Shown: in pieces, positions 44,801 to 54,052 of the stretch
Layout of the letters: the number at the start of each line of letters is the position of its first letter
Position numbering within the stretch: the stretch's first letter is position 1
Assembly (NCBI GenBank): GCA_910589415.1
Contig: OU342639.1
Span: 32,496,268-32,560,267 of the forward strand
DNA: 64,000 nucleotides
Direction: 5' to 3'
Source of the DNA: Malachius bipustulatus
Lineage: Eukaryota; Arthropoda; Insecta; Coleoptera; Melyridae
The notes under the pieces: model-generated
Told to the model about the DNA's origin: nothing
Database searches by the model: none
Seen by the model: only the letters and a program-made list of their open reading frames with translations
Program-made: the position numbers and the translations under genes

Positions 44801-47774
44801 TATTGTACCTACCTACCGTTTTCAGATTATATTGATCACTTTATTACACACCATAAATCGATCGTCTACCTGTAATTTCTATATACCTAACCATATTTTA
44901 TTTAATTAAAAGCCTTGTAATTAGTTTTTTGATATTTCCTTTCAGCGATTTTGATTTTATTAATTGATTTCTACCGATGTATGAAAGAGAACTCGATTTT
45001 TTTTTGCCACTTTTAAATTACTAAATTACACTTTTTTATCGCTGATGCTCGAATGAAAAAAAAATTATCGAACGAAAAAAATACACAAATCCTCAGTTTC
45101 AATTTTTTATCTGTAAAATCAACCCCTATGTTATGTCTTCCATATTAGGGAAATATATTACATAGCGACAACACTGTAAACTACCGGCTCTTGGCTGAGA
45201 GTGAGAGTCCTGTATTATACACTGCAGCCACTGCAGCATTAGCATTACATTACATTACACATTGGTCTGAACTACAGTACATTCACCAACGATAAATATT
45301 ACTTCAAGCTTTTATAATCTTTTTACATACAACTGTATACAGGGTTATGCAAATTTCATGGTGCCAGTATTGGGATATCCTAAACCATAAGAGATACAGG
45401 GTTGCTTAAATTAGAGAAAAGTTGCGCTATTTTATGGCCATCTCGAATCCGTCAAAACATGCAAGATATCTGTGACCGTTCCCGAAATATCCTGAAAAAA
45501 CTGAAAAATCGAGAAATCTTATTTTTGCCATATCTTTCTTGCCATTGGAAATTAATAAATAATTTTTCGTAGGCTTACATAAGCCGTTAAAATCTATTCA
45601 TCTGACGTTTCAAAAAATTTCAAAGCCGACTAGATCCCAGAGTTTTCATAGCCAACTTTCGTTTTTCTTATGGCCGCCATATTATTTTTTTATGTCGTTC
45701 GATAAGAAAAAAATAATGGAAACCAAAAACTAATAAACTTCAAAAAATAAATTTCAAAAATTTTTGTTCTTTTTTTTCTAAAAAAATACAACTTTTTAGA
45801 TCGAATATTATCATAGAGAAATTAACAAACTATAAGGCAAGCAGTATGACTTCATATTGACCTATTTCAGTTAGAAACTTTCTGTTTTTCTTTGAAAAAA
45901 GAAGAATAAAAATTTTGCAATTTTTTTTTCTAAAATTTATTAATTTTTGGTTTACATTATTTTTTTTCTTATCGAACGACATAAAAAAATAATATGGCGG
46001 CCATAAGAAAAACGAAAGTTGACTGTGAAAACTCATGGATCCTAGTCGGCTTTGAAAATTTTTGAAACGTCGCAGATGAATAGCTCATAACGGCTTATGT
46101 AAGCCTACGAAAAATTATTTATTAATTTCCAATGGCAAGAAAGATATGGCAAAAATAAGATTTCTCGATTTTTCAGTTTTTTCAGGATATTTCAGGAACG
46201 GTCACAGATATCTTGCATGTTTTGACGGATTCGAGATGGCCACAAAATAGCGCAACTTTTCTCTAATTTAAGCAACCCTGTATTTCTTATGGTTTAGGAT
46301 ATCCCAATACTGGCACCATGAAATTTGCATAACCCTGTATATTAGTGCTAAGGATCGAATAAAGTTAATTTGTGTATAATTCAATATTATTACAATAGTA
46401 TAGTACCTACAACCACACTGCTCCCAAAATACACAACACCCTATTTCGGAGGTGTACATAAGTGATGGACTACCAATGTATTTTTTTTTACATGTATTTT
46501 TTTGCAGGAGACAAAAAATATGGAATTTTGAACTTAAACCCACTGGTTGTTCCTGAAGTTGTGCTCCAGTCAGAAAACCTTAAAATCACTTTTCGTAATC
46601 TTGAAATTTATGGGATGCCAGAAACTCAAGTTAACGACCTCGAGTAAGACAGTAAAACTATAATTTCTCCTCATAATGTTCGGGCTAGCATATTTTTTTA
46701 TTAACATTATTATTTTTAAGATTTTGTGACTTTCGTTAGTTTTCCCAAGTTAGTTAGTATTGTCTGATAAAAAAAATTCACATTACTAGAGGCGTGTGTC
46801 TAATTTTTTTATTATATTTTAAGCATTGATATGGAAAATATGAAAGGGTCAATCAATTCATTCGCTCCGTTATCTATATATAAAGGCAAATATGAGATTG
46901 ACGGTAAAATTATGGTACTTCCAATCAAGGGTCAAGGAGATGCAGAAATTAAACTGAGTAATTGTATTACCACTTTAAGTAATTAATAAAATTACTAATT
47001 TCTATAAATATTTTCAGTTGGGGGTAACTTCACTGTTGATTTTGATCTTGAAAAATTCAATAAAAATGGAGAAGAATATGTGAAAATTGCTAATCCTAAC
47101 GTTAAATATTCAATACAGAAGTCTGAGTATACGTTACAAAATCTTTTTAATGGAAATGAAGCCTTAGGTAAGCATTAATTTTGTTTTTCTACACCCAAGA
47201 CAATAATTAGCTCTTATAATAGTAGACTTTAGGTAAGTTTATTTCAACATCTACTACTGCTACGTAATTAAATGTCAAACAGTGCTACGTATATAATTTA
47301 TTTTATTATAATGCAACAAGTCAAAATTTAATTTTGACAGTACCTACTCAATTGATTGACTTTAATTGATTTTGGTTACGCCAGACCCAAGACGTCATTT
47401 TAAATGTCATATATGCCAAATAAATTGTACATTGCCTATATTCTAATTCTGAGAGTTCTCTATTAGATGAATTTTACTTTTTTTTTGATTATTTTGAAAA
47501 CCTAAATATCAAAAATGTAAAATTTTTAGTGCACTTTGTCAATGTAATTTGTACTTTGTACTTTTTGTACGTTGTATTTAATTTTTTATATTTTAGTGAA
47601 CGATTTATTACTTTTGTTATAGGAGCTGAAATGAATAAACTTTTGAATGAAAATTGGGAGTCAGTCAACGCCGAAATGCAGCCATCAGTTTCGCAGATTT
47701 TAGGTGACATCTGTGTCAACATAGTGAATGGATATTTTACCAGAATACCCCTGAAAACTATTTTACCCCCATAA
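32883..47774 (+). CDS. Takeout / juvenile-hormone-binding-protein family gene
   Basis: Six coding exons join exactly to 241 codons: 32883-32943, 33831-33923, 46508-46643, 46824-46957, 47018-47167 and 47623-47774. All are GT-AG and in phase. The product is a secreted carrier of small hydrophobic ligands in the takeout/JHBP family, which acts in haemolymph or sensory fluid and has roles in feeding, clock output and courtship. It has a signal peptide (1-19), then [18 protein letters not shown] with the conserved Cys pair (27, 37), then [39 protein letters not shown] and the typical LLNENWESV ... LP C-terminus. Its length is normal. Intron 2 is about 12.6 kb and holds an antisense ADAR gene and many repeats. 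An ATTAAA poly(A) signal lies at 47809. Confidence 0.92.
34103..34225 (-). repeat. Fragment of a foldback element in takeout intron 2
   Basis: Matches, inverted, the stretch 44040-44165 of the element at 43511-44406 (GGAGATCTGGGCTTGTTCTT, CACGCCACTGACTTTAATGC). It has no ends of its own. Confidence 0.7.
34946..36682 (-). CDS. Adar: Intronless ADAR (double-stranded-RNA adenosine deaminase)
   Basis: An open frame of 578 codons for an adenosine-to-inosine RNA editor. There are two dsRNA-binding domains (about 20-82 with [12 protein letters not shown] and GSKKLAK; about 102-160 with [12 protein letters not shown]), a linker, and an ADAR deaminase domain (about 235-575). The zinc and catalytic residues are present: HAE at 278-280, PCG with Cys334, SCSDK with Cys392. 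The base-flipping Glu in QGERL (385) and the KPIEQDLF end with an inositol-phosphate Lys are also kept. The linker has a 29-residue tandem duplication (167-195 and 196-224, DNA 36011-36184). It lies antisense inside takeout intron 2 and is more GC-rich than its surroundings. A TTTCCAG acceptor-like site 10 bases before the ATG may close a 5' UTR intron. Insect Adar genes normally have many introns, so a retrogene is likely. Confidence 0.93.
   Translation of the reverse strand: MDKKVMAAADYKKVEINGKNPVSVLNEIRPGLEYNVVEHDGPLHAPSFTISVEVDGQNYFGTGGSKKLAKFKAAEEALKSFKPFSKVDMIIAVPTSLEKSPTVILNERCPNAVYECTRDQSDNASFKATFTVGNDKFVGTGSNKKSAKHAAASIALAKLMSNPPSSIKKSNESLEDQERADLTGRMVSEKFSSLLIKKSNELLEDQERADLIGRMVSEKFSSLMENDLMDVNRKVLAGIVMSRGPSNDDLELICVSTGTKCVNGECISLKGSSVNDMHAEIVARRCLVSYLYDQLELLLDEENASSSVFAPKEGGGYKLKEGIDFHLYINMAPCGDARLFSPHEERHPNRLLGGLLRMKIEADEDTVPIKSSVNIQTSYGIKQGERLLTMSCSDKICRWNVLGIQGALLSHFIDPIYISTIVLGSLLKEFPMYRAICGRIENNLQGLPPPFMLNRPKICVVTLSENEQPLEAARFTINWITGKDPVEVIDTYSGKPDTGVSQVCKKALAGKFAALVGRLSSLTGVEKNVPVSYHDAKTAVRNYQAAKKSFYEAFVEAGLGLWIHKPIEQDLFELQDEE
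36696..37258. other. Upstream of ADAR, AT-rich
   Basis: The ADAR promoter should lie in this stretch or further upstream, on the minus strand. No motif could be assigned and no gene was recognised. Confidence 0.35.
37261..38037. mobile_element. TA-flanked foldback element (777 bp)
   Basis: The left arm starts CAGGTGTCCCAAAATATGTG, the right end is its inverted partner, and TA flanks both ends. The arms are about 115 bp and highly similar. It is non-coding and immediately followed by a second foldback element. Confidence 0.85.
38042..38780. mobile_element. Foldback element ending in CAGRGTGATTCAGG (739 bp)
   Basis: The long arms include AACGATAGAGAATCGAAAAATA and its inverted copy, and internal AAATACAGGGTGTTAAAG. 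The right flank is TA; the left dinucleotide is CA, probably mutated. Close relatives are the element at 43511-44406 and the 135-bp MITE at 15165. Confidence 0.85.
38790..39228 (+). pseudogene. NUMT: mitochondrial cox1 end, tRNA-Leu(UUR), cox2 start
   Basis: About 440 bp of mitochondrial DNA in normal insect gene order. 38790-38911 reads as the COX1 C-terminus ([32 protein letters not shown]). 38912-38979 is tRNA-Leu(UUR), starting TCTAATATGGCAGATTAGTG. From 38982 it reads as COX2 ([43 protein letters not shown]), with TGA as Trp, AGA as Ser and ATA as Met, and some decay near 39120-39160. With the nuclear code it is full of stops. It is bounded by foldback and mariner-type ends on both sides. 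Confidence 0.92.
39243..40690 (+). mobile_element. Decayed mariner-type element with transposase remnants
   Basis: It starts TA|CAGGTGTCCCTTAATTAGCG, with an inverted partner of the inner part near 39788. From 39850 pieces of a DDE transposase read in shifting frames: [18 protein letters not shown] (helix-turn-helix start), [70 protein letters not shown] and [18 protein letters not shown]. Stops and frameshifts make it dead. The same transposase type is seen at 58760-59500. Confidence 0.75.
40700..41105 (+). pseudogene. hAT transposase C-terminal remnant
   Basis: The reading includes [46 protein letters not shown] and KTWLRSTIW, which is the C-terminal dimerisation region of hAT transposases (VERSFSTLRRIKTWLRSTM). 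In-frame stops show it is dead. It abuts the mariner remnant directly, so one element inserted into the other or they were joined by deletion. Confidence 0.7.
41106..41901. other. Intron DNA without recognised feature
   Basis: AT-rich, inside takeout intron 2. No domain, RNA or clear repeat end was recognised. Confidence 0.4.
41902..42589. mobile_element. MITE with 25-bp inverted ends (AGGYGGATCCACATCAATAC)
   Basis: The terminal inverted repeat is 25 bp with one mismatch between 41902-41926 and 42565-42589. The ends carry a GGATCC core. The interior is richer in CG than the flanks and has further degenerate copies of the GTGGATCC and CGCACAACGAA words. No target duplication was identified and no protein is encoded. 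Confidence 0.75.
42590..43337. other. Intron DNA, nothing recognised
   Basis: AT-rich. An open frame at 42982-43197 on the minus strand has no domain. Confidence 0.35.
43338..43510 (+). mobile_element. Right arm of a foldback element (family of 50266-51266)
   Basis: It matches the right arm at about 51090-51266 (CAGCAACGACTGGAAATATT; ...CCACTTACACTGGACACACTG) and stops abruptly at its terminal CACTG, where the next element begins. Its left arm is missing. Confidence 0.75.
43511..44406. mobile_element. Foldback element, left end truncated, with inner insertions
   Basis: A relative of 38042-38780. The left terminal ~70 bp are missing, replaced by the arm of another family at the 43510/43511 junction. 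The right end is AACCTGAATCACCGTG followed by TA. It carries an extra ~110 bp at 43868-43979 that the sibling lacks. Confidence 0.75.
43868..43979 (+). repeat. Poly(A)-ended insertion in a foldback element
   Basis: By comparison with the sibling at 38485-38495, this ~110-bp, less AT-rich sequence is a clean insertion ending in AATAAAAAAAAAA. That looks like a short retroposed RNA or SINE. The source was not recognised. Confidence 0.5.
44458..45044. repeat. Foldback repeat with CAGCGATAAAA ends
   Basis: The left arm (44458-44650) and right arm (about 44830-45044) are inverted and imperfect, sharing AATCAAAATCGCTGAAA and ATAATCTGAAAA-type words. There are no CAGGGTG ends, so it may belong to another family or have lost its termini. 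Confidence 0.65.
45340..46337. mobile_element. TA-flanked, nearly palindromic element (998 bp)
   Basis: The left end CAGGGTTATGCAAATTTCAT is inverted at the right, with TA on both sides. The two halves are inverted copies almost to the centre. Inner words (AATTAGAGAAAAGTTGC, CTGAAAAAACTGAAAAATC) are shared with the 50266-51266 family. A transcript of takeout intron 2 would fold this into a hairpin of about 450 bp. Confidence 0.88.
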
Positions 47775-47861
47775 ATACCTGATGACTTTGTAACAAATAA
47801 TATCTTCAATTAAATGTAATTATATACATGCGTGTGTGTTTTTTATATAGCATAACCTAAT

Positions 47862-48004
47862 AGGTAGCAGAGCAACGTCGATATGACGTCTTTTCTTTAG
47901 TGACGTAATAATTACGTCCCCAGGCAGCAGATGAGTCGCGATCACTGCGACGTGATTTTTTGGTCATCTCCAACGTCATTATGACTTTAGAAGTGACGGA
48001 TAAA
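47862..48004. repeat. ACGTCA-rich terminal repeats with AGGYAGCAGAG
   Basis: Two diverged starts, TAGGTAGCAGAG at 47861 and CCCAGGCAGCAGATG near 47922, are each followed by ACGTC-rich sequence and the GACGTGATTTTTTGGTCAT word. This matches, inverted, the 3' halves of the repeats at 2195-3885. Confidence 0.65.
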
Positions 48005-48540
48005 TGACTCCTTGCTGGATGCAAAAGAAAAGTTATCTAAATTACAAAAACCTGGAATTTCTCGATTAAACTGCTCTCATTGTAATTCAGTTTATATAGG
48101 ATAAACTTGTAGAAACCTAGAAATTAGATACAACGAACACCTAAACTTTTACAACTTATTAGATCAAAGATCAAATTTTGCAAAACACTTAATAGAAAAC
48201 AATAACACTCTAACAGCAAATAACAAAATTGAATTACTTCATCATTGTGATCATTATTTTAAATTAAATTTTCTCGAATCTCTAGAGATCCACAGACATT
48301 TACATAATCAACAATACACATGCAGTAATAAATGAACAGCTAGACACGTCGTGTCGTTCTCCACTACTTGATTTTCTTCTTGATATCAACAACTAAGAAG
48401 ATTCTGAAGAAATTATTGTATATACTTGTTTTATGATCGCTTAGGTTACCATACTGTTGCTATTTTACTATATCAATAATTTTATTTACATACGTCTGAA
48501 GATGTTACTTTTAAAGAAGCAAAACGCGTGTAAAGTTTAT
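48005..48540 (+). pseudogene. Penelope-like element remnant with GIY-YIG endonuclease
   Basis: The reading LSKLQKPGISRLNCSHCNSVYIG, a stop, then TCRNLEIRYNEHL and NFAKHLIENN ... ESLEIHRHLHNQ has the shape of the GIY-YIG nuclease that ends Penelope-like retroelement proteins. The downstream TSEDVTFKEAKRV also fits the family's tail. The Q of YIGQT is a stop, and the reverse transcriptase is missing. Confidence 0.6.
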
Positions 48541-48556
48541 AATATCCGACATTATA

Positions 48557-49466
48557 CCGGGTGTTTACTGCAAGGTTGGCCAAACTTCACATAGGCTGAT
48601 TCTTCAGACTAAAATAAACAAAATTTTCTCATTAACGTGTGTCCGGAAATGCACCGTTTTTGAGATACAGGGTGTCGAAAAAATATTATTTTTCCAGTTT
48701 TTTGATGGTATCTCGGAAACCGTATGAGATAAAATGTTCAGCTCTTATATACACTATGTGCTCACTGATCCCCTTATTATCGCCGTAAAATAAAGGTTTT
48801 AAAAAAATTCAGTGGCGTAGATTTATGGTATTTTGAGAGTTTCGACCCCTGAATTTCTGCGTCACAGGAATAAATGCGATTTTAAGCAGCGCCATTGAAC
48901 CGCCCGTGTTTTCTATACCAACAAGGTACTCTTGGTTAACGGCTCTAAAGTGAACCGTTTCCGAGAAAAATGTCATTTTATGAGAGAGTTACAAAATGCT
49001 GTTGAAAAATCGTTAAAAAAGTGATGTTTTCTCGCATAAAATGCAATTTTTCTCGGAAACCATTCATTCTAGAGCCGTTAACCAAGAGTACCTTTTTGAT
49101 GTAGAAAACATGGACGGTTCAAAGGCGCTGCTTAAAATCGCATTTATTCCAGTGGCGTAGAAATTAGGGGATCGAAACCCTCAAAATACCCTAAATCTAC
49201 GCCACTGAATTTTTTTAAACCTTTATTTTACGAGGAAAATATGGGGATCAGTGAGCACATAGTGTGTATAGGAGCTGAACATTTTATCTCATACGGTTCC
49301 CGAGATTCCATCAAAAAACTGGAAAAATAATATTTTTTCGACACCCTGTACGTATCTCAAAAACGGTGCATTTCCGGACACACGTTAATGGGAAAATTTT
49401 GTTTATTTTAGTCTTAAGAATCAGCCTAATATGTGAAGTTTGGCCAACCTTACAGTAAACACCCTG
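48557..49466. mobile_element. TA-flanked, nearly perfect palindromic element (910 bp)
   Basis: The ends CCGGGTGTTTACTGCAAGG and CCTTACAGTAAACACCCTG face each other, with TA on both sides. Both halves match through about 430 bp each, including GTGTGTCCGGAAATGCACCG and its inverse. It is a relative of 12712-13474. It is non-coding. Confidence 0.9.
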
Positions 49467-49499
49467 TAGAGTAGAATTTTTTTAAACATTAGTGTTTTA

Positions 49500-49772
49500 T
49501 TAATCATCCATCAGTTATGCAAAGATTGTACAAAGTAAGGGTTAAAAACATAAATTTTAAATGTTGAAAATTTTTCTGTGTTTGCAAACTGTACCTAATA
49601 ATTTTTATTCTTCTTAATTATATCTGGAAAACAAACACAAATGAACTGAAGACTTCTACTTCCGTTTTTATGCCTTTCTGAAGAATATTTTTTGAGGAAA
49701 GTTCACTTATTTTGTGATTCTCTAACTCTATCACCTCCTAAAATGCCACAGGTATAAAATGAAACACCCTGT
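49500..49772. repeat. Right-end fragment of a CAGGGTG-type element
   Basis: It ends ATGAAACACCCTG|TA and resembles the stretch 51465-51572 (TTCTACTTCCGTT..., TTCTGAAGAATATTTT). No matching left end was found. Confidence 0.5.
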
Positions 49773-49775
49773 ATA

Positions 49776-50260
49776 CGGTGTGTCCAAGATAAGGAAGGAA
49801 TAACATTGAGATATTGGAGACGGTAAGAGATATATAGGAGGTCGGTTAAATTAGAGAAAAGCTCCACAATTGTATGCTTATTAAGAATCTAAAAAAAAAT
49901 TTTTGGAAAAGCTTCAGGAGTTGTTGAAATATGCCGAAAAAACTGAAAAATCGAGATTTTTCAATTCAGCCACCGCATTAAGTACGTCAATATGAAGTTG
50001 TAATTACAATTAATTGCGTTGTGGGTTTTTAATTTTCCTATGGTATAAATTTACGATTTAAAAAAAAATGTTTTTGAATGTTATTCATTTTTGATTTCTT
50101 TGATTTTTTTAATTGCGAATGACATGAAAAAACAATACCTATGGCTTACATAAAAAAAAACAAAAGTTGGATATGAAATCTCTATAATATAGGATTTAGT
50201 CGGCTTTGAAAATTTTTTAAATTTTGAACACATTTTGAAAGTTTTTTTTCAAATTAGAAC
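49776..50260 (+). mobile_element. Left half of a foldback element (50266-51266 family)
   Basis: It starts TA|CGGTGTGTCCAAGATAAGG and follows the family through GGTTAAATTAGAGAAAAG and CTGAAAAAACTGAAAAATCG. It stops where the complete copy at 50266 begins, and has no right end. Confidence 0.65.
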
Positions 50261-50265
50261 GTATA

Positions 50266-51266
50266 CAGTGTGTCCAGTGTAAGTGGCAGTACATGATGGG
50301 GATCTTGGAAACGGCAAGAGATACAGGGTCGGTTAAATTAGAGAAAAGTTGCACAACTTAATGCTTAATAATGTAAATTTGAATTTTTTCTTTGAATATT
50401 TCCAGTCGTTGCTGAAATATCCTGAAAAAACTGAAAAATCAAAATTTCTTATTTTAGCCATATCTTTTTTATTATTGGGAAATAAAGAATTATTTTTTGT
50501 AGGCTTACATAAGTCATCAAAAGCTATCTGCTATCTGACATTAGAAAAATTTTCAAAGCCGACTAGATCCCAAAGTTTTCATAGCCAACTTTTGTTTTTC
50601 TTATGGCCGTCATACTGGTTTTTCATGTCGTTAGGTATAAAATAAATCAAGGAAACCAAAAATTAATAACATTCAAAAAAAATTTTCAAAAATTGTGTTA
50701 TTCTTTTTTCGGAAAAAAACCAAAAAATTTTTTTCACCCGCAATTACATTAATATGAAGTCATATTATTTGCTCTATGGTTTTTTACTTTTCATAATTAT
50801 GATATTCGGTATGAAAAAAATTTTTTTTTCGAAAAAAGAATAAAATTTTTGAAAAAAAATTTTTTGAATGTATTTAATATTTGGTTTCCTTGATTTATTT
50901 GATACCGAACGACATAAAAAACCAGTATGACGGCCATAAGAAAAACAAAAGTTGGCTATGAAAACTCTGAGATCTAGTCGGCTTTGAAAATTTTTCTAAT
51001 GTCAAATGGATAGCTCATAACGGCTTATGTAAGCCTACAAAAAATAATTCATTACTTCCCAATAATAAAAAAGATATGGCTAAAATAAGAAATTTTGATT
51101 TTTCAGTTTTTTCAGGATATTTCAGCAACGACTGGAAATATTCAAAGAAAAAATCATATTTTTATCAAGCATTAAATTGTGCAGCTTTTCTCTAATTTAA
51201 CCGAGCCTGTATCTCTTACCGTTTCCAAGATCCCCATGTAATGCCACTTACATATTGGACACACTG
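50266..51266. mobile_element. TA-flanked, nearly palindromic element (1,001 bp)
   Basis: The left end CAGTGTGTCCAGTGTAAGTG is inverted at the right, with TA on both sides. The arms extend almost to the centre. Small open frames inside (for example 50349-50645) are by-products of the palindrome, not genes. Confidence 0.88.
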
Positions 51267-51289
51267 TATAATCTAAAAATATAATCATC

Positions 51290-51572
51290 TGTAAAAAATA
51301 TCCAGAGGCGTAGAAGATGGGGTGGATAAATGGGGGGCCACAACCCACTTATCTATGCCACTGGACAGTTTTGGAAAAAGTTATTACCAGTAAACAATAG
51401 GCCCCTATCTCAGAACTATATGTACTAAATTTGAACAACATCGCTCAAGCATAGCTCTAAAGTCATTCCTAGAATTCGATTTTCATTCTACCTCCGTTGT
51501 TATGACTTTCTGAAAAATATTTTATGAGAAAAGTCACTGGTAAAATGACACTGGTAAAAAATGAAGCACACC
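51290..51572. repeat. Foldback-element fragment ending CACACCCTG
   Basis: It contains CAGAGGCGTAGAAGATGGGG and the partly inverted CTATGCCACTGGACAG, and ends GAAGCACACCCTG|TA. The left end is missing. Confidence 0.5.
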
Positions 51573-51689
51573 CTGTATACTACACGCTTATCAAATTTGA
51601 TATAAGAAATTCGTTTTTTTTATCCCTATGCCGATTCGAAGCAAGTTAACTTGAGAATTTATTCCTGCTACTACGTACTACGTCACTAA

Positions 51690-51830
51690 ATTATGTCTTT
51701 AATCTGTGACATTTCATCGATTGTCCTCATGACGTCATTCTTACACGCTGATAAATTCGCCATTAAATTTCACTTAATAAACACCAGAAAAAGACGTTTT
51801 ATTATTGACGTTATACTCTGCTGCCTGGCC
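51690..51830. repeat. ACGTCA-rich repeat ending CTCTGCTGCCTGGCC
   Basis: It has the same terminal word as the repeats at 3253 and 3868, in the same orientation, and inverted relative to 47862. It includes GACGTCATTC and TTGACGTTATA. Confidence 0.6.
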
Positions 51831-51839
51831 ACCTAGGAC

Positions 51840-52380
51840 TATAGGAATTTATTAATTTTAATTTCTTGTACTCTAATACTCAATAACTTTTTTTTGATAA
51901 TGGTTTCTGTATAGATCCAAAAATAATGCAAATTATTAAGAATAGGTTGATTACCTCATTAAAGTTAATTCAATTGATTTACATGACTTTTGATGAGAAA
52001 CCATCTACACTTATTACTTCCGTATTGATCGGAGTTGAAAATAAACTTTGGAGTTGTCTGAAAGAATATTTATTTAGGAAATAATGCCAGCCAGGATCGC
52101 CGATGATCAGATAATAGTAGCATTTATCTAACTAAAGCAACAACTTATAAATAATATCCAAAGTAATATGCAAATGAAGCAAAACACATGACCATAATAA
52201 TTTTATATGATGTACTCAAATATTGAGTTTTATGGACGAAAACTGTCATTATCGTAAATTTACATAATAATAGCAAGGGGAAAAACAAGTGGTAAAAAAT
52301 CTCAGCTACTTAGGAAGTAAGCAAATGACTTAGGTATAGCAATAAATTAAGGGAAAAGGCTTTTAGGGTAACGACCAACC
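51840..52380. other. AT-rich intergenic DNA
   Basis: Nothing was recognised before the promoter-like block that starts near 52390. Confidence 0.4.
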
Positions 52381-52389
52381 CCTATTCCA

Positions 52390-52556
52390 GTCCAGGCCAA
52401 TAGGGTGAACAGAAAATATAATTAAGGGCGGAGTTACAACCAACCACAACTCCGGTGTGGACGCCGGTAGTTGCTATAGCAACGCATCCCTCGATTTCAA
52501 ATGGTGATTTCCAGTAGTATTCAGATAATAACATCCACCGTATGATTTCCACCGCC
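52390..52556 (+). promoter_or_regulatory. Promoter with CCAAT box and palindromic X-box
   Basis: A CCAAT at 52397-52401, a GGGCGGAG near 52428 and a perfect palindrome GTTGCTATAGCAAC at 52470-52483. The palindrome fits the RFX X-box (RYYNYY-N1-3-RRNRAC), with both half-sites ideal, and lies about 75 bp before the start codon, the usual place for X-boxes of ciliary genes. No TATA box is seen, as expected for such promoters. Confidence 0.65.
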
Positions 52557-53100
52557 ATGGAAAATCTCGCCAAGTTCGTGTCAAAATCATTCAATATCAA
52601 TAACGATTCAAACAGTGCCGACGATGAGGGATGCCTAAATCTGACATCCAGTTCCGTCAAACTGACGGTTTCCTCATCCGACGAGATTAAGCTGGAAGAA
52701 GACTTCCAGCAATACCCTCGTTCCCGCAATGAGGAGTACTGCGACAGGTTCAACAATCGTCCCAAGAACTGGCTGATATCGGATCTCAAGAAGTCGGCTT
52801 CGTCCCTTGGAATGGACTTGAGACTGAACAATAATATCGTACGCGATAGTGTTGCAGTTACAGTAATAAGTGAAAATGAAGTGGTCGCTAAAGACGAAAG
52901 TGGTGAGAGAAACTTAGATAATTGGTATGAAAATAATATTGATGTGAAAACTCCCTCATCGAAGAACAGCTATTGTTCTTCTTCTCTTTCCATAGACTTG
53001 GAGGACTCTAAATCTTGCATAGAGACACTAAATTCGAACAAAGAAGACGTCGCAAAGTCTGAAGGAACTTCATCATGTCGATCTGATAATCAAAAATTAT
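52557..53100 (+). CDS. First coding exon of an unrecognised gene (X-box promoter)
   Basis: The start is taken at 52557 because CCGCCATGG is an ideal initiation context; an in-frame ATG five codons upstream (52542) is weaker. The exon codes 181 residues and ends at a consensus donor GTAAGT at 53101. The peptide starts MENLAKFVSKSF and is acidic, Ser/Asn-rich and probably disordered, apart from a more ordered, hydrophobic stretch NRPKNWLISDLKKSASSLGM near residue 70. No family was recognised. The X-box suggests expression in ciliated sensory neurons or sperm. The remaining exons were not identified in the window, so the gene is partial. The minus-strand frame over the same DNA is a shadow. Confidence 0.65.
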
Positions 53101-53487
53101 GTAAGTTTTGTGGTGAAATTTAGGTATAATTATCTACTTATTCAACAAACAATTAAGTATTATGAGCTTTGTGACAAATATGGATATAAAAACGCGCTAG
53201 GTAAGCATTTTAATAAGACAGTGGAAGCCGAAGTCATAACTTAATCCATGCATGCATGCCAACATTATTGCTTTATTACCTAAGTAGATAGATAGGTAGT
53301 TTGTATAATAATATTTGTGTTTTTTTTTTAATTCGTATCATTATATATATGACTCGACCCTTCTTAGGCTATTTCAAGTCAAGAATACCTTTTACATATT
53401 TTTTCAAAAACTCAGTATTAGTAAAAAAAAAAACTCAGAAAATAGATTATAATAATATGACAACTAATTTATTTGTCTAGCTATTGA
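53101..53487 (+). other. Start of the intron after the X-box gene exon
   Basis: AT-rich intronic DNA with no recognised feature before the large transposon-like block. Confidence 0.4.
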
Positions 53488-53999
53488 CTAAGTATGGTAT
53501 AGTTGGACCACTTTTATAAATCGCCATTCCATGCATTCGTTCAAAATTATTAGCAAAAGTCTGAAAATTTGATGTAGTATATTTATTATAAGAACGTGTG
53601 TAATTTGATGATAAAAAACTTAAATATATCAGCCTAAAAAAAATTATACTGAAAAAACTCAAAATTAGATTTTTGGGTTATTAGATGGACCACTTGTACC
53701 CATACCTTAAAAACAGGTTCTCAAGTAGCAAAAACATAATTATTATGAGAACATAAAGTAAAATAAAAAACAAACGAAACAAAAATGCGAAACTAAGGCA
53801 ACATAAATAACATTTTTTTATGTGCTCGAGAAAATTGTTGTTTCTTTTTTGCCGCTATTTTTTTTTTATTCCCTTGTCCATTCTCCTCCTTTTGCTGTTT
53901 TGCGTCTATGATATAAACTCGGCTAGCTCTGCAAATCAAATGAAGGAAGGTAAACTATATAATTTGTCACAAAACAAGATTTTCCTTACGAAAATCTTG

Positions 54000-54052
54000 G
54001 CCTGCCGGCGGCGTCGGGCCTTCGGCCCTCCATGGCGGGCCTTCGGCCCGTA
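54000..54052. repeat. GC-rich double hairpin GGGCCTTCGGCCC
   Basis: The 13-base hairpin word GGGCCTTCGGCCC occurs twice, near 54017 and 54039, in very AT-rich surroundings. It could be a structural end of a mobile element. The reason for its presence is unknown. Confidence 0.55.

Noticed and set aside
45830..46036. Open frames inside the palindromic elements (also 47489-47809, 50349-50645)
   Set aside because: Those in elements appear in mirrored pairs as a by-product of the palindrome; 47489-47809 minus is antisense to the takeout terminal exon.
52382..52831. 149-codon minus-strand frame over the X-box gene exon
   Set aside because: The plus-strand frame has an ideal start context, an X-box promoter and a consensus donor; the minus frame is its shadow.
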